This document shows positions 17,691 through 28,273 of a stretch of 64,000 nt of DNA, in pieces (position 1 is the first letter of the stretch; the number at the start of each line of letters is the position of its first letter). Source of the stretch: Comamonadaceae bacterium (lineage in GTDB: Bacteria; Pseudomonadota; Gammaproteobacteria; Burkholderiales; Burkholderiaceae_C). The position numbers were made by a program, and so were the translations under genes. Below the pieces are notes generated by a model. It saw only the letters and a list, made by a program, of their open reading frames with translations, was not told where the DNA came from and did not search any database. The stretch lies in contig CANFOS010000003.1 in assembly GCA_947448735.1 (NCBI GenBank), positions 186,001 to 250,000 of the forward strand. The letters are read 5' to 3'.

Positions 17691-19126
17691 TAACGGTAAG
17701 CGTTGGCTTTGTACGGGCCAGACTTGCTGACGCCGATGTAATCAGCCTGTTCCTGGCTCAGTTCGCTTAGCACAGCGCCGACTTTCTTCAGGTGCAAGCG
17801 CGCGACTTTTTCGTCCAGATGTTTTGGCAACACATAGACCTTGCCCACTTCGTAGTCGGCCTGCTTGGTGAACAGTTCGATTTGTGCAATCGTCTGGTTC
17901 GCAAAGCTTGACGACATCACAAAGCTGGGGTGGCCGGTGCCGCAGCCCAGATTGACCAAGCGGCCTTTGGCCAGCAAGATGATGCGTTTGCCGTCCGGGA
18001 AAATGACGTGGTCGACTTGCGGCTTGATTTCTTCCCAAGTGCATTTCTCGAGCGACGCCACATCGATTTCGTTGTCAAAGTGGCCGATGTTGCAAACGAT
18101 GGCCTGGTCTTTCATGGCGGCCATGTGCTCATAGGTGATGACGTTTTTGTTGCCGGTAGCGGACACAAAAATGTCGCACTTGTCAGCAGCGTATTCCATC
18201 GTCACGACTTTGTAGCCTTCCATCGCGGCTTGCAGCGCGTTGATCGGGTCGATCTCGGTCACCCACACCTGGGCGCTCAAGGCGCGCAGTGCCTGGGCCG
18301 AGCCCTTGCCCACATCGCCGTAGCCGGCAACCACAGCCACTTTGCCAGCAATCATCACGTCGGTAGCGCGCTTGACAGCGTCAACCAGCGATTCGCGGCA
18401 ACCATACAGGTTGTCGAACTTGGACTTGGTCACGGAGTCGTTCACGTTGATGGCGCGAATGGCCAGTGTGCCCTTGGCGGACATTTCGTTCAAACGCAAC
18501 ACACCCGTGGTGGTTTCTTCGGTCACGCCGATGATGTTTTTCAGGCGACGGCTGTACCAGGTCGGGTCAATCGCCAGCTTGGCCTTGATGGCGTTGAACA
18601 GGCAGATTTCCTCTTCGCTGCCAGGGCTGGCCAGCAGGGAGATGTCTTTCTCAGCCTTGGTGCCCAGGTGCATCAGCAAGGTGGCGTCGCCGCCGTCGTC
18701 CAGAATCATGTTCGGACCTTCTTCAGGGGTGCCCTTGGCGCCGCCGAACTCAAAAATGCGGTGGGTGTAATCCCAGTAGTCGGCCAGGGTTTCACCCTTG
18801 ATCGCAAACACAGGTGTGCCAACCGCTGCCAGCGCGGCGGCGGCGTGGTCTTGCGTCGAGAAAATATTGCACGATGCCCAGCGCACGTCAGCGCCCAGAG
18901 CTTGCAGCGTTTCAACCAGCACGCCGGTTTGAATCGTCATGTGCAGCGAGCCAGTGATACGGGCACCTTTGAGGGGCTGAGCCTTGGCGAATTCTTCGCG
19001 GATGGCCATCAGGCCCGGCATTTCGGTTTCGGCAATTTTGAATTCTTTGCGGCCCCAGGCGGCCAAAGAAAGATCAGCAATCACGTAATCAGTGAAAGCA
19101 GTAACAGGTTTAAGGACGGCGTTCAT
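17687..19126 (-). CDS. ahcY: Adenosylhomocysteinase (S-adenosylhomocysteine hydrolase)
   Basis: 479-residue cytosolic NAD-dependent enzyme splitting S-adenosylhomocysteine to adenosine and homocysteine. ATG 19126 has a GGAGAA ribosome-binding site; the longer start at 19144 does not. Visible motifs are the NAD-binding [24 protein letters not shown], the C-terminal [12 protein letters not shown] and the [15 protein letters not shown] substrate segment. An SAH riboswitch lies about 115-180 bases upstream. The stop codon is inside the palindromic repeat that separates it from tlyA and metF. Confidence 0.98.
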   Translation of the reverse strand: MNAVLKPVTAFTDYVIADLSLAAWGRKEFKIAETEMPGLMAIREEFAKAQPLKGARITGSLHMTIQTGVLVETLQALGADVRWASCNIFSTQDHAAAALAAVGTPVFAIKGETLADYWDYTHRIFEFGGAKGTPEEGPNMILDDGGDATLLMHLGTKAEKDISLLASPGSEEEICLFNAIKAKLAIDPTWYSRRLKNIIGVTEETTTGVLRLNEMSAKGTLAIRAINVNDSVTKSKFDNLYGCRESLVDAVKRATDVMIAGKVAVVAGYGDVGKGSAQALRALSAQVWVTEIDPINALQAAMEGYKVVTMEYAADKCDIFVSATGNKNVITYEHMAAMKDQAIVCNIGHFDNEIDVASLEKCTWEEIKPQVDHVIFPDGKRIILLAKGRLVNLGCGTGHPSFVMSSSFANQTIAQIELFTKQADYEVGKVYVLPKHLDEKVARLHLKKVGAVLSELSQEQADYIGVSKSGPYKANAYRY

Positions 19127-19216
19127 ACGGTTCTCCAACATCAAAAAATGAGATCAAACATCAATTGGGCAAAATGGCCACGTGCGCAATGCTGAAGCGT
19201 CTGGAGAGTTTGGAAA

Positions 19217-19308
19217 CTCACCCGGCGAAAAAGCATTGCGGGTGAGCGTGGTTGCAGAGTTAAATCTTGAGCCTAATCCACATGCCGTGGGTTGCAACGC
19301 TCCTCAAG
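19217..19308 (-). promoter_or_regulatory. SAH riboswitch and expression-platform hairpin upstream of ahcY
   Basis: Read on the minus strand, the aptamer shows gaggagcgttgcaac, then ggattaggctcaaga, then caaccacgctcac (19242-19308). This matches the conserved SAH-element pattern GAGGAGCGyUGC...AGGCUCG...GCUCAC. Just downstream, ctcacccg (19239-19246) and cgggtgag (19217-19224) form an 8-bp stem whose 5' arm overlaps the aptamer's last strand. Ligand binding and the hairpin are therefore mutually exclusive, which predicts an ON switch. A TACAAT -10 box (19317-19322) with a weak ATGACG -35 box lies just upstream. Confidence 0.85.
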
Positions 19309-19343
19309 AACCCAGTATTGTACAGACATGCGACACTTTCGTC

Positions 19344-20168
19344 ATGCAGCCCTTAAATTCGTGGTCTTGGCAGGCCAGAAGCCGCATCAAAGGCGTTTTC
19401 ACAGACATTGACGACACGCTGACCACCCAGGGCGCGATCACGCCAGATGCACTGGCCGCCTTGGGTGACTTGAAGGCACGCGGCTTGACTGTCATCGCCG
19501 TCACGGGCCGTCCGGTCCGATGGAGTGAGCCGTTTGCCCGGCGCTGGCCCATCGACGCGATTGTGGCCGAAAACGGCGCTGTGTTGCTTCAAAACATCCA
19601 TCAAAAAGAGCTGCATGCCAATAAAAACGAGCGCAAGCTGCTATTGAAATCATATCAACAGAGCGATGTTATAAGGGCCAGAAACTTCGCCCGCATGGCA
19701 CAAATCGGTCAGCGTATCTTGCAAGAGGTTCCAGGCACGCTGCTGGCGCGCGATAGTGCTGGGCGTGAAACCGACATGGCGATTGACCACAGCGAGTTCA
19801 CCCGTCTGTCACCAGAAAAAATAGCGCAAGTCGTCGCCATCATGCAGGCCGAAGGCATGACGGCCACCGTCAGTTCCATCCACATCAATGGCTGGTTTGG
19901 CGAGCACAACAAGGCGGTGGGCGCGCGCTGGGCCGTGCGCCAGTTGTTTGAGCGAGACCTGGCTGCAGAAATGGACAACTGGGTGTTCGTGGGCGATTCA
20001 ACCAACGACCAGTTGATGTTCGACGCTTTCCAGAATTCCATTGGCGTGGCCAATGTGCGGCGCTTTGAGGCGCAGCTGGCACATTTGCCGCGCTACGTCA
20101 CCGATGCTGAACGCGGCGCTGGGTTCGCCGAAGTGGCTCGGGCCGTCATGTCCGCCCAGTCAAGCTAA
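19344..20168 (+). CDS. HAD-superfamily (Cof/SPP-like, type IIB) hydrolase
   Basis: 274 residues from ATG 19344 (MQPLNSWSWQARSRIKG); the longer frame back to 19182 runs antisense through the SAH riboswitch and was rejected. HAD motif I is FTDIDDTL, motif II VTGRP, and motif III/IV VGDSTNDQLMF. The IIB-type cap resembles mannosyl-3-phosphoglycerate or sucrose-phosphate phosphatases; the substrate is unknown. A family-A repeat encodes about 18 residues of the cap at 19636-19690 (KLLLKSYQQSDVIRARN). It overlaps the convergent Bug-type gene by 4 bases at the stops. Confidence 0.85.
   Translation: MQPLNSWSWQARSRIKGVFTDIDDTLTTQGAITPDALAALGDLKARGLTVIAVTGRPVRWSEPFARRWPIDAIVAENGAVLLQNIHQKELHANKNERKLLLKSYQQSDVIRARNFARMAQIGQRILQEVPGTLLARDSAGRETDMAIDHSEFTRLSPEKIAQVVAIMQAEGMTATVSSIHINGWFGEHNKAVGARWAVRQLFERDLAAEMDNWVFVGDSTNDQLMFDAFQNSIGVANVRRFEAQLAHLPRYVTDAERGAGFAEVARAVMSAQSS
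19636..19690 (+). repeat. Family-A repeat in frame within HAD hydrolase gene
   Basis: Carries ctgctattgaaatcatatcaaca...gttataagggccag, resembling intergenic copies. It is read through in frame and would lie on the cap domain. Confidence 0.55.
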
Positions 20169-21130
20169 GAGCTTTTAAGCAACCCCAGCTTCTCGACCAG
20201 TGCTTTCTCGCGCTTGAACGTCTCTTGCGCAAACTTCAAATACCCCGCCGAGCTCATGTACATGGGTGTCATGTCGTATTTGGCCAGGGTGTTTTTGTAG
20301 CTTTCCATGTCCATGGCCTGCTTGAAGCCGTCATGCAAGCGCTTGACCACGGCTGGCGGCGTGTCGCGCGGGGCTGCAATGCCAAATGGCGAGTTTTGCA
20401 CCATGTCCAGGCCCAGCTCTTTCAGCGTGGGCGCATCCGGAAATTTGGCCAGCCGCTCTGCACCCCAGGTGTTCAGCACCCGCAGCTTGCCCGCTTCAAC
20501 CTGCGGCGCAAAGCCGGTGGAATCGGCCGCGGCCATGATGTTGCCGCCCAAGATGGACTGCATCAGGTCAGCACTGCCTTTGTACGGCACATGCAGCAGC
20601 TCAATGCCGAGCTTTTGCGCAATCAGCTCCATCGTCAGGTGCGGGCTGGTCATGGTGCCGGTAGAACCATAGCTGAGCTTGCCGGGATTGGCCTTGGCCC
20701 AGCCGACAAAGTGCGTCCAGGTTTTGAGCGGTGAATCCATGGGCACGACCAGACCAAATGCGTAGCCGGTGACGTTCAGCACGTAGGACAAATCGGTGAT
20801 TGGATCCCAAGACATTTTGGTGGTGTACGGCAGGCGAAACACGCCCAACGGAATTTGCGCCACCGTGTAGCCGTCAGCAGCAGCGCTTTGCAATTGCTGG
20901 GCCGGCAAGGTGCCGCCCGCGCCGGGTTTGTTTTCAACAATCACGGGCTGGCCCAGGATTTTGGAGGCGTTGTCAGCCAGCGATCGCATCGTGATGTCGG
21001 TGGGCCCGCCTGCGGGGAAAGCAATCACCAGCTTGATGGGTTTGTTCGGGAAGCTTTGGGCACCCGCCTGGCTGAGCAGGGTGGGCACAGCGAGTGCGGC
21101 TGCAGATTGCAGCAAGTGGCGGCGTTTCAT
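20165..21130 (-). CDS. Bug-family tripartite tricarboxylate transporter substrate-binding protein
   Basis: 321 residues with an N-terminal signal (MKRRHLLQSAAALAVPTLLSQAGAQ; a twin-arginine-like RR with cleavage near residue 25). The mature part has the Bug-family marks FPNKPIKLVIAFPAGGPTD, NKPGAGG and the PYKGSADLM strand. Such proteins bind carboxylates and are very abundant in Burkholderiales, mostly without adjacent membrane components, as here. The ligand cannot be told. Upstream lies a family-A repeat. Confidence 0.92.
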   Translation of the reverse strand: MKRRHLLQSAAALAVPTLLSQAGAQSFPNKPIKLVIAFPAGGPTDITMRSLADNASKILGQPVIVENKPGAGGTLPAQQLQSAAADGYTVAQIPLGVFRLPYTTKMSWDPITDLSYVLNVTGYAFGLVVPMDSPLKTWTHFVGWAKANPGKLSYGSTGTMTSPHLTMELIAQKLGIELLHVPYKGSADLMQSILGGNIMAAADSTGFAPQVEAGKLRVLNTWGAERLAKFPDAPTLKELGLDMVQNSPFGIAAPRDTPPAVVKRLHDGFKQAMDMESYKNTLAKYDMTPMYMSSAGYLKFAQETFKREKALVEKLGLLKSS

Positions 21131-21214
21131 GGAACTCCAATCAGTGAGGTGATGACATCATCGGTCAGCAGAAGGCAAAACGCATCAGGGGAACACCTGA
21201 AAGAGGTCAAAAAC

Positions 21215-21298
21215 ATAAAATTGGGCTTTCCATGCATATTTTGGCCTGTAGCCCAATTAATATAAGTGCGAGTAGCTCCTGAATAAATAGCAATCAAA
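21215..21298 (+). repeat. Family-A dispersed repeat between uvrA and Bug-type gene
   Basis: Clear copy: aaaattgggctttcc...ggcctgtagcccaatt...gtagctcctgaataaatagcaatcaa. The tggg / gccca arms form a hairpin. It ends 6 bases before the uvrA stop. Confidence 0.75.
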
Positions 21299-21303
21299 CT
21301 GAC

Positions 21304-24300
21304 TCAAACACGTTCCAGAACGCCGCGCAGGGCGTTTCCGGTGTGGGTGCCCAGTTTGACGACGGTTTCAGGCGGTGCTGCGGCAACCACGCTGCCACCG
21401 GCGTTGCCACCGTCGGGCCCGAGGTCAATCACCCAGTCGGCCTCGGCAATCACGTCCAGGTCGTGCTCGATCACCACCACGCTGTGGCCGCCATTGACCA
21501 GGCGGTGCAGCACATGGATGAGCTTTTCAACATCCGCCATGTGCAGGCCGACGGTGGGCTCGTCCAGCACATACAGCGTGTGAGGTGCCTTTTGGCCACG
21601 CCTTGTGATGTCGTCACGCACTTTGCTCAATTCAGTCACCAGCTTGATGCGCTGCGCCTCGCCGCCAGACAGCGTGGGCGAGGGCTGGCCAAGCGTGAGG
21701 TAACCCAGCCCGACGTCTTTGAGCAATTGCAGCGGGTGGCCGATGCTGGGCATGGATTTGAAAAATTCCACCGCTTCGTCAACTTCCATCTTCAGCACAT
21801 CGCCAATGCTTTTGCCGCGCCAGGTCACCGCCAGCGTCTCGGGGTTAAAGCGGGCGCCGTGGCAGGTTTCGCACAGCACTTTCACGTCGGGCAAAAAGCT
21901 CATGCCAATGGTCCGCACGCCCGCGCCTTCGCAGGTCGGGCAGCGGCCCTCGCCGGTGTTAAAGCTAAAGCGTCCGGCCTGGTAACCGCGGGCGCGCGCC
22001 TCCAGCGTGTCGGCAAACAGTTTGCGAATCGTGTCCCAAAAACCGATGTAGGTGGCCGGGCAAGACCGCGGCGTTTTGCCGATCGGGGTTTGGTCCACTT
22101 CAAGCACGCGGTCCACCACGCGGTAGCCTGCAATGCTTTCACAACCGGCCCATGTCGGATGCTGGCCTGCATCGTCTGAGTCACGGCCTGCCTTGGTGCT
22201 GCGCTGCATGACAGCGGCGTGCACGTTGGTCAGCAGCACATCGCGGGCCAATGTCGATTTGCCTGAACCTGAGACGCCTGTGACGGCGACCAACCTGAAC
22301 AGCGGCACGTCAATCGTCACGTCTTTGAGGTTGTGCAAATCGGCCTTGGTCACCGTCAGCCACGACGTATGCTTGCTGGCAGCGGCCGGGGCGGCGTTGT
22401 GCAGCGTGCTGGCCGATGCGGCGTTGGCGATCAGCGCGGCTGCTTTGAGCTTGGCGGCTTTTTGCTTGCTGACAGGTTTGAGCGGTTCTGCTGAGCTGGC
22501 GTTCGCCGGTTGGACGTCAGCTAATTCAGTAACTGTTTCGCGCCGCGCATGCAGGGGGTGAATCAGCGGGTTCGCCAGGTAGCGGCCCGTCAGTGAGTCT
22601 GGCACCGCAGACAGTTGTGCCGCACTGCCCTGCGCCACCAGACGCCCGCCGCGCTTGCCGGCACCGGGCCCAATGTCGATGATGTTGTCGGCGCGGCGAA
22701 TGGTGTCCTCGTCGTGCTCGACCACCACCAGCGTGTTGCCGCGTTCGCTCAATTTGCCCAGCGCACTGAGCAAGATGGCGTTATCACGCGGGTGCAGGCC
22801 AATCGTCGGCTCATCGAGCACATAGCAAACACCTTGCAAATTGCTGCCCAGTTGCGCCGCCAGCCGGATGCGCTGTGCCTCCCCGCCTGACAGCGTGGGC
22901 GCGCCTCGGTCCAGCGTGAGGTAGCCCAAGCCCACATCTTCCAGAAATTCAAGGCGTGACTTGATCTCGGGAATCAGGTCGCGGGCGATGCCGCTTTCAC
23001 GGCCAACCAAGGCCAGTTTTTCAACCCAGGCCCGCACGTCGGTCACCGACAAGCATGCGATGTCGGCTATGCCCACACCCGCAAATTTGACGGCCCGAGC
23101 TTGCCGGTTCAGGCGCGTCCCTGCGCAACCAGGGCAAACCGTGTTGGCAACATCTTCAACGTCAGGCTCGGCAAAGCTTTGTTCGCGGCCCTTGTTGTCG
23201 GCATCTTGTACCGAGTCGTCAAACACTTTGCGCTGTTCTTTGGTCAGCTTGACGCCTGTGCCCACGCAATCAGGGCACCAACCGTGCTTGCTGTTGTAGC
23301 TGAACAGGCGCGGGTCCAGTTCAGGATACGAGGTGCTGCACACCGGGCAGGCGCGCTTGGTCGAGAACGCTTCGAGCTTGCCAATCGCCTGGGTTGACGT
23401 GCCCGCCAGCATCGCGCCCTGCAAGCCGTCCAGCGGGGCCAGCACATGCACTTGGCCTTTGCCGTGTTGCAGCGCCACTGTCAGCGCCAAGCGCAAGGCG
23501 GCTTCGTTCTTCGGGTCAATGTGCAGGCTGGCAATCGGCAGCTCCACCGTGTGCTCTTTGAAGCGGTCAATGCGCGGAAAACCGGTGGTCGGCAAGAACT
23601 CGCCATCGACCCGCAAATGGGTGTAACCACGTGGCCGCGCCCAGTCGGCCAGCTCGGTGTAAACACCTTTGCGTGCCATCACCAGCGGCGCGAGCAAGCC
23701 GATATGTTTGCCGCGGTAGTTTTTCATCAGCTGTGCAGCAATGCTCTCCGGGCTTTGCGGCATCACGGCGGCATCGTCTTTGGTGCAATGCTGAATCCCC
23801 AGCTTGACGTACAGCAGTCGCAAAAAGTGCCACACCTCGGTGGTGGTGCCCACCGTGGACTTGCGCCCGCCGCGCGACAGGCGCTGCTCAATCGCCACCG
23901 TGGGCGGTATGCCGTACACCGCATCCACCTCGGGCCGGCCGGCTGGCTGCACAATGCTGCGCGCGTAGGCGTTGAGCGATTCAAGATAGCGGCGCTGACC
24001 TTCATTGAACAAGATATCAAACGCCAGCGTTGACTTGCCCGAACCGGACACCCCCGTGACCACATTGAACTTGCCACGCGGAATGTTGACTGACAGGCTT
24101 TTCAAGTTGTTTTCTTTGGCGTTGACGATTTGAATGTCGTTTGAAAACGTCGGCCGCGTCTTCCACACTTTGGCGCGCGGCTCTTCAACAGCGTGCACCT
24201 TGTTCATCACCGCTGCATACTCGCGCAGCGCCAATGCGGTGTGTGATGTGCGGTGCTCCATCACCTGCTCGGGCGTGCCTTCTGCCACCAGCAGGCCGCC

Positions 24301-27300
24301 GGCTTCGCCGCCTTCGGGGCCCAGGTCAATGATCCAGTCGGCAGAACGAATCACGTCCAGGTTGTGCTCAATGATGATGAGCGAATGGCCCGCTTCAAGC
24401 AGCTTGCGCAGCGCGCGCATGAGCTTGGCAATGTCGTCAAAGTGCAGGCCGGTGGTGGGCTCGTCGAATAAAAACAGCGTGCCCTTGCTCGGGTGGCGCA
24501 GGGCCAGTGCCTGCTTGCTGGCGCTGCGGGTTTTGCTCGCATCGGCTAAAAAACCTGCCAGCTTCAGGCGCTGGGCTTCACCGCCTGACAGCGTAGGCAC
24601 AGGCTGGCCGAGCTTGACGTATTCCAGCCCCACATCCACGATGGGTTGCAGGGCGCGCACCACCTCGCGGTCTTGGGCAAACAGTTGTACGGCTTCGCTG
24701 ACCGTCAGGTCGAGCACATCGGCGACGTTCAGGATTTTTGAAACGGTTTGACCGATGGCTTTGCGCTCGATGGTGACTTCCAGAATCTCGGGGCGGTAGC
24801 GCTTGCCATCGCAATCGGGGCAGCGCAAGTAAACATCACTCAAAAACTGCATTTCGACATGCTCAAAACCCGAGCCGCCACAGGTCGGGCAACGTCCATC
24901 GCCGTTGTTAAAGCTGAACTTGGACGAGGTGTAGCTGCGCTGCCGCGCCAACGGTGCCTGGGCAAACAGCTCGCGCACCGCGTCCCACGCGCCTACATAG
25001 CTGGCGGGGTTGGAGCGTGCGGTTTTACCAATCGGCGACTGGTCGACAAACACCACATCCGTCAGATGGTCGGCGCCCATCAGGCGGTCATGCAGGCCGG
25101 GCGTTTCAGTGGCCTTGCCAAACTGGCGCAGCAGCGCGGGGGCCAGAATGTCCTGCATCAAGGTGGACTTGCCCGAGCCACTCACGCCCGTCACGCACAC
25201 CAGGCGCTGTAAAGGAAAATCGACGGTGAGATTTTTCAGGTTGTGGTCACGTGCGCCTTCCAGAATCAAACGCGGCGTGCTGTCCGTCACCGGGCGCTTG
25301 AAACCCATGCCGACCTGCTTGCGCGCACCCAGGTAAGCACCCGTCAGCGTGTCGGCATGCTTTAAGTCTTCCGGCGTGCCGTCAAACACAATCTGCCCAC
25401 CCTTCTCACCCGGGCCGGGGCCCATGTCGATCATGCGGTCGGCAGCCAGCATCACCGCCGGGTCATGCTCGACCACCACCAGCGTGTTGCCCGCGTCGCG
25501 CAAGCGGTGCATGGCCTGGGTGATGCGGTTCATGTCGCGCGGGTGCAGGCCAATCGAAGGCTCGTCCAATACAAACAGGGTGTTGACCAAGGAGGTGCCG
25601 AGCGCCGTCGTCAGGTTGATGCGCTGCACCTCACCGCCCGACAGGGTGCGGCTTTGCCGGTCCAGTGTGAGGTAGCCAATGCCGACGTCGCACAGGTATT
25701 TCAGCCGGGTCTGGATTTCTTCAAACAGGGACTTGAGGGCTTTTTGCTCTGCGTCATCGCCCAGGGCAGCGAGCGACAAACTGGCCGAGAACTGTTGTAA
25801 TTTATCAATCGGCAGGCGCATCAGGTCGTGCAGACACAAGCCAGGCATCGCCTCGAGTTGCGCGCGTGTCCACGTCACACCAACCGGCATAAAACGCTCC
25901 GCCGGCGGCAGCACGGCATCGGCTGCTTCCTGGCTGCCCAGCCGCCACAGCAGCGATTCGAGCTTTAAGCGTGCGCCGCCGCAAGTCTCGCATGGCGTGT
26001 AGCTGCGGTACTTGGACAGCAACACGCGGATATGCATCTTGTAGGACTTGGACTCCAGGTATTCAAAAAAGCGTTTGATGCCAAACCAGTGCTGGTTCCA
26101 CTTGCCATTCCAGTTGGGCGAGCCATTGATCACCCAGGCCTGATGCTCGGGCGTGAGCTTGTACCAGGGCGTGTCACGCGGAATGCCTGCGGTTTCAGCG
26201 TGGCGCATCAAATCGTCTTGTGCCTCTTGCCAGGCCGGGGTTTGCATGACCTTGACAGCACCCGCACGCAGCGTCAGCTTGTCGTTAGGTATCACCAGAC
26301 CATAGTCCACGCCAATCACGCGGCCAAAGCCCTTGCACTTGTCGCACGCGCCCATCGCGGAGTTGAACGAGAACAGTGAGGGCGTGGGGTCGGTGTAACG
26401 CGTGTCGCTGTCGGGGCAATGCAAGCCAGTGGAAAAGCGCCACATCTTTTCATCTACTACGTGCGCCCCCACGCTTTTGGCTTCGCCGCTCTTTGAGAAC
26501 ACTTCGTGTAATGCGCTGCCCCCCGCGGGGGCTGGCTCGGCTTGGGGCGGCCCTGCGCTGTCGCCGCTGGCCAGGGACTGAACATACACATTCAAGCGCC
26601 CACCACCCCGCTTGATGGCAACTTCAATCGCTTCAACGGCACGCGCTTTGTCAATCGTCTGAATGCGAAACCTGTCAGCCACGATATCCAGCAGCTTGTG
26701 CGGCCCAGCAGGTGTGGCCACTTCACGTTCGGCATGCACGCGGGTAAAACCGCTTGCTGATAACCATTGCTCCAGTTGTTCTGCGCTGGTATTGCCGGGC
26801 AGTTCTACCGGAAAAGTCATCACCACACGAGCCCCCACTCTCGTCGCTTCGCGTACTTCGCTGCCCCCCGAGGGGGCTAATTTTCCTTCGGTAGCGCGCC
26901 CGTCGGAAAATTGTGCCTCCAACTCAGCCGTGCGCGCCATCAACTCCGCATAAATCGACTCGGGCGTGTCATGCCGCACGGCTTGCGCGGTTTGCTTGTC
27001 AAACAACTGGGCCGACCTTGCATAAAGCAGCTTCAGGTGGTCATTGAGCTCCGTCATGGTGCCGACCGTCGAGCGCGAGCTTCGCACCGGGTTGGTCTGG
27101 TCAATCGCAATCGCCGGCGGCACGCCTTCGACCTTGTCAACGGCAGGTTTGTCCATTCGGTCCAAAAACTGCCGGGCATACGCCGAAAAGGTTTCGACGT
27201 AGCGGCGCTGGCCTTCGGCAAAAAGCGTATCAAACACCAGCGACGACTTGCCCGAGCCGCTTGGCCCGGTGACGACCGTCATTTCATTGGTACGAATATC

Positions 27301-27363
27301 CAGGTCAATATTTTTGAGATTGTGCTGGCGCGCGCCGCGAATGCGGATGGTTCCCTGGGGCAT
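21304..27363 (-). CDS. uvrA: Double-length excinuclease ABC subunit UvrA (tandem UvrA fusion)
   Basis: 2019 residues, about twice the usual ~940. Four Walker A motifs are visible: GPSGSGKS at 33-40 and G-V-S-G-S-G-K-S near 724, 1104 and 1695. Each half has its own LSGGEAQR signatures and CxxC zinc modules ([34 protein letters not shown]). One polypeptide would thus do the work of a UvrA dimer, recognising bulky DNA lesions and loading UvrB. Double-length UvrA proteins occur in some Burkholderiales as I recall. Two family-B repeats are read in frame at residues ~150-181 and ~264-302 of the first half, near the UvrB-binding region. No frameshift is seen. Confidence 0.92.
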   Translation of the reverse strand: MPQGTIRIRGARQHNLKNIDLDIRTNEMTVVTGPSGSGKSSLVFDTLFAEGQRRYVETFSAYARQFLDRMDKPAVDKVEGVPPAIAIDQTNPVRSSRSTVGTMTELNDHLKLLYARSAQLFDKQTAQAVRHDTPESIYAELMARTAELEAQFSDGRATEGKLAPSGGSEVREATRVGARVVMTFPVELPGNTSAEQLEQWLSASGFTRVHAEREVATPAGPHKLLDIVADRFRIQTIDKARAVEAIEVAIKRGGGRLNVYVQSLASGDSAGPPQAEPAPAGGSALHEVFSKSGEAKSVGAHVVDEKMWRFSTGLHCPDSDTRYTDPTPSLFSFNSAMGACDKCKGFGRVIGVDYGLVIPNDKLTLRAGAVKVMQTPAWQEAQDDLMRHAETAGIPRDTPWYKLTPEHQAWVINGSPNWNGKWNQHWFGIKRFFEYLESKSYKMHIRVLLSKYRSYTPCETCGGARLKLESLLWRLGSQEAADAVLPPAERFMPVGVTWTRAQLEAMPGLCLHDLMRLPIDKLQQFSASLSLAALGDDAEQKALKSLFEEIQTRLKYLCDVGIGYLTLDRQSRTLSGGEVQRINLTTALGTSLVNTLFVLDEPSIGLHPRDMNRITQAMHRLRDAGNTLVVVEHDPAVMLAADRMIDMGPGPGEKGGQIVFDGTPEDLKHADTLTGAYLGARKQVGMGFKRPVTDSTPRLILEGARDHNLKNLTVDFPLQRLVCVTGVSGSGKSTLMQDILAPALLRQFGKATETPGLHDRLMGADHLTDVVFVDQSPIGKTARSNPASYVGAWDAVRELFAQAPLARQRSYTSSKFSFNNGDGRCPTCGGSGFEHVEMQFLSDVYLRCPDCDGKRYRPEILEVTIERKAIGQTVSKILNVADVLDLTVSEAVQLFAQDREVVRALQPIVDVGLEYVKLGQPVPTLSGGEAQRLKLAGFLADASKTRSASKQALALRHPSKGTLFLFDEPTTGLHFDDIAKLMRALRKLLEAGHSLIIIEHNLDVIRSADWIIDLGPEGGEAGGLLVAEGTPEQVMEHRTSHTALALREYAAVMNKVHAVEEPRAKVWKTRPTFSNDIQIVNAKENNLKSLSVNIPRGKFNVVTGVSGSGKSTLAFDILFNEGQRRYLESLNAYARSIVQPAGRPEVDAVYGIPPTVAIEQRLSRGGRKSTVGTTTEVWHFLRLLYVKLGIQHCTKDDAAVMPQSPESIAAQLMKNYRGKHIGLLAPLVMARKGVYTELADWARPRGYTHLRVDGEFLPTTGFPRIDRFKEHTVELPIASLHIDPKNEAALRLALTVALQHGKGQVHVLAPLDGLQGAMLAGTSTQAIGKLEAFSTKRACPVCSTSYPELDPRLFSYNSKHGWCPDCVGTGVKLTKEQRKVFDDSVQDADNKGREQSFAEPDVEDVANTVCPGCAGTRLNRQARAVKFAGVGIADIACLSVTDVRAWVEKLALVGRESGIARDLIPEIKSRLEFLEDVGLGYLTLDRGAPTLSGGEAQRIRLAAQLGSNLQGVCYVLDEPTIGLHPRDNAILLSALGKLSERGNTLVVVEHDEDTIRRADNIIDIGPGAGKRGGRLVAQGSAAQLSAVPDSLTGRYLANPLIHPLHARRETVTELADVQPANASSAEPLKPVSKQKAAKLKAAALIANAASASTLHNAAPAAASKHTSWLTVTKADLHNLKDVTIDVPLFRLVAVTGVSGSGKSTLARDVLLTNVHAAVMQRSTKAGRDSDDAGQHPTWAGCESIAGYRVVDRVLEVDQTPIGKTPRSCPATYIGFWDTIRKLFADTLEARARGYQAGRFSFNTGEGRCPTCEGAGVRTIGMSFLPDVKVLCETCHGARFNPETLAVTWRGKSIGDVLKMEVDEAVEFFKSMPSIGHPLQLLKDVGLGYLTLGQPSPTLSGGEAQRIKLVTELSKVRDDITRRGQKAPHTLYVLDEPTVGLHMADVEKLIHVLHRLVNGGHSVVVIEHDLDVIAEADWVIDLGPDGGNAGGSVVAAAPPETVVKLGTHTGNALRGVLERV
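26460..26580 (-). repeat. Family-B repeat in frame within uvrA (copy 1)
   Basis: Contains gcccccacgc...cttcgtgtaatgcgctgccccccgcgggggctggctcggcttggggcggccctg. It codes for a Gly/Ala/Pro/Ser-rich stretch ([19 protein letters not shown]) at UvrA residues ~264-302. Confidence 0.75.
26822..26915 (-). repeat. Family-B repeat in frame within uvrA (copy 2)
   Basis: Contains gcccccac...cttcgcgtacttcgctgccccccgagggggct, then a tail like that at 10557-10618. It codes for [19 protein letters not shown] at UvrA residues ~150-181. Confidence 0.8.
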
Positions 27364-27468
27364 GTCGTGAGTGCTTTCCTGAAGAGGTCGGACATTTTAG
27401 GCACGCACGGCGGCCAAGTTGGCCATGTGGTTATCAGGCAGGCGACGACCAGGCAAAGACACAAGCAC

Positions 27469-27978
27469 CTATCGGTAAAGCGCTTCCTCGAGTTCCCTGA
27501 ACTTGTCCACGCCTACAGCTTCCTTGATTTTGGGGGCCAGGTCTTTGAGCGCTTCCAGATCAGCGGCTGATTCAACCGCAAGGTTGAGCCTGAAACCGCG
27601 CAAACCCAGACTGCTCGTCAAACGGACCGCGATGGGGTAGGCGCGGGCATAGTGCGCCTGGTCATCGAGAGCCGGTAATTCGCCTGCAGACACTGACAAG
27701 CCAACATCTGGCGCGGGCGCGGCAGGTACGGCCAGGGGCGGCCTTGCCACATCAGACGGTTTGCGGGCAGCGGCGGCATCCTTTGGCGCCAGCAGCGCCA
27801 ATTCAACCAGTCTGCTGATGTCATCAGCTGCCACGCCCAGGGCCTTGGTGAGCTTGAGCACCTCGTCCACGCTGCGCATCCCATCAAACAGGATGAACGC
27901 TGAACGCTGCCGGGGATTCAGGCCCAGTGACCTGTCCTGCATCACCGTTCTACCCAGCTCGGTCTTGATGTAAATCAT
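27469..27978 (-). CDS. Hypothetical protein conserved in Comamonadaceae
   Basis: 169 residues from ATG 27978 (MIYIKTELGRTVMQDRSLGL); the 28029 frame starts with TTG and has no ribosome-binding site. The N-terminal 80 residues (LNPRQRSAFILFDGMRSVDEVLKLTKALG) look like a small helical, winged-helix-like domain. A Pro/Ala linker (about 85-105) and a C-terminal helical region (AADLEALKDLAPKIKEAVG) follow. There is no signal peptide or membrane span. I do not recognise a family with known function. It lies upstream of uvrA on the same strand, about 105 bases away. Confidence 0.7.
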   Translation of the reverse strand: MIYIKTELGRTVMQDRSLGLNPRQRSAFILFDGMRSVDEVLKLTKALGVAADDISRLVELALLAPKDAAAARKPSDVARPPLAVPAAPAPDVGLSVSAGELPALDDQAHYARAYPIAVRLTSSLGLRGFRLNLAVESAADLEALKDLAPKIKEAVGVDKFRELEEALYR

Positions 27979-28071
27979 CTGCGTCTTGAGTAGGTCAGTT
28001 GCACTGTGCCAGATGAAAACAATGTTCAAGGAGGCGATTGAAAGCTCGGGCGGCGAAAGCGAACCTTAGCA

Positions 28072-28206
28072 TCAAACCTTCACAAAGATACTCTGAGCAT
28101 TCAATAACCCGTGCTTTTCTCCGCTCATGTCAATGTCTCCGCCCTTCATCAGCAGATACAAAGCCAGGCCGGCAAAAACGATGAATCCAACAAGCAATTT
28201 CCACAT
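28072..28206 (-). CDS. Small single-span membrane protein
   Basis: 44 residues starting MWKLLVGFIVFAGLALYLL. It has one membrane helix (about 3-21) and a short polar tail with an acidic GGDIDMSGEKHG segment. ATG 28206 has a strong AAGGAG ribosome-binding site that begins right after the terminator of the upstream MFS gene; the longer frame to 28296 crosses that terminator and was rejected. Function unknown. Confidence 0.65.
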   Translation of the reverse strand: MWKLLVGFIVFAGLALYLLMKGGDIDMSGEKHGLLNAQSIFVKV

Positions 28207-28226
28207 GATGTGCTCCTTACAAAAAA

Positions 28227-28254
28227 AAGGCCCTCGACAAGCGGCGAGGGCCTT
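28227..28254 (-). terminator. Rho-independent terminator of MHS/MFS transporter gene
   Basis: Perfect 10-bp stem (aaggccctcg / cgagggcctt) followed on the minus strand by eight T. It ends only a few bases before the ribosome-binding site of the 44-residue small protein, which would need read-through or a promoter inside the hairpin. Confidence 0.92.
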
Positions 28255-28273
28255 GGGTGACAAAAACCAAACC

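Noticed and set aside
17930..19195. 421-codon plus-strand frame opposite ahcY
   Set aside because: Antisense shadow of the highly conserved ahcY gene.
19182..19343. Longer N-terminus of the HAD hydrolase
   Set aside because: It would run antisense through the SAH riboswitch and is not typical of the family; ATG 19344 fits better.
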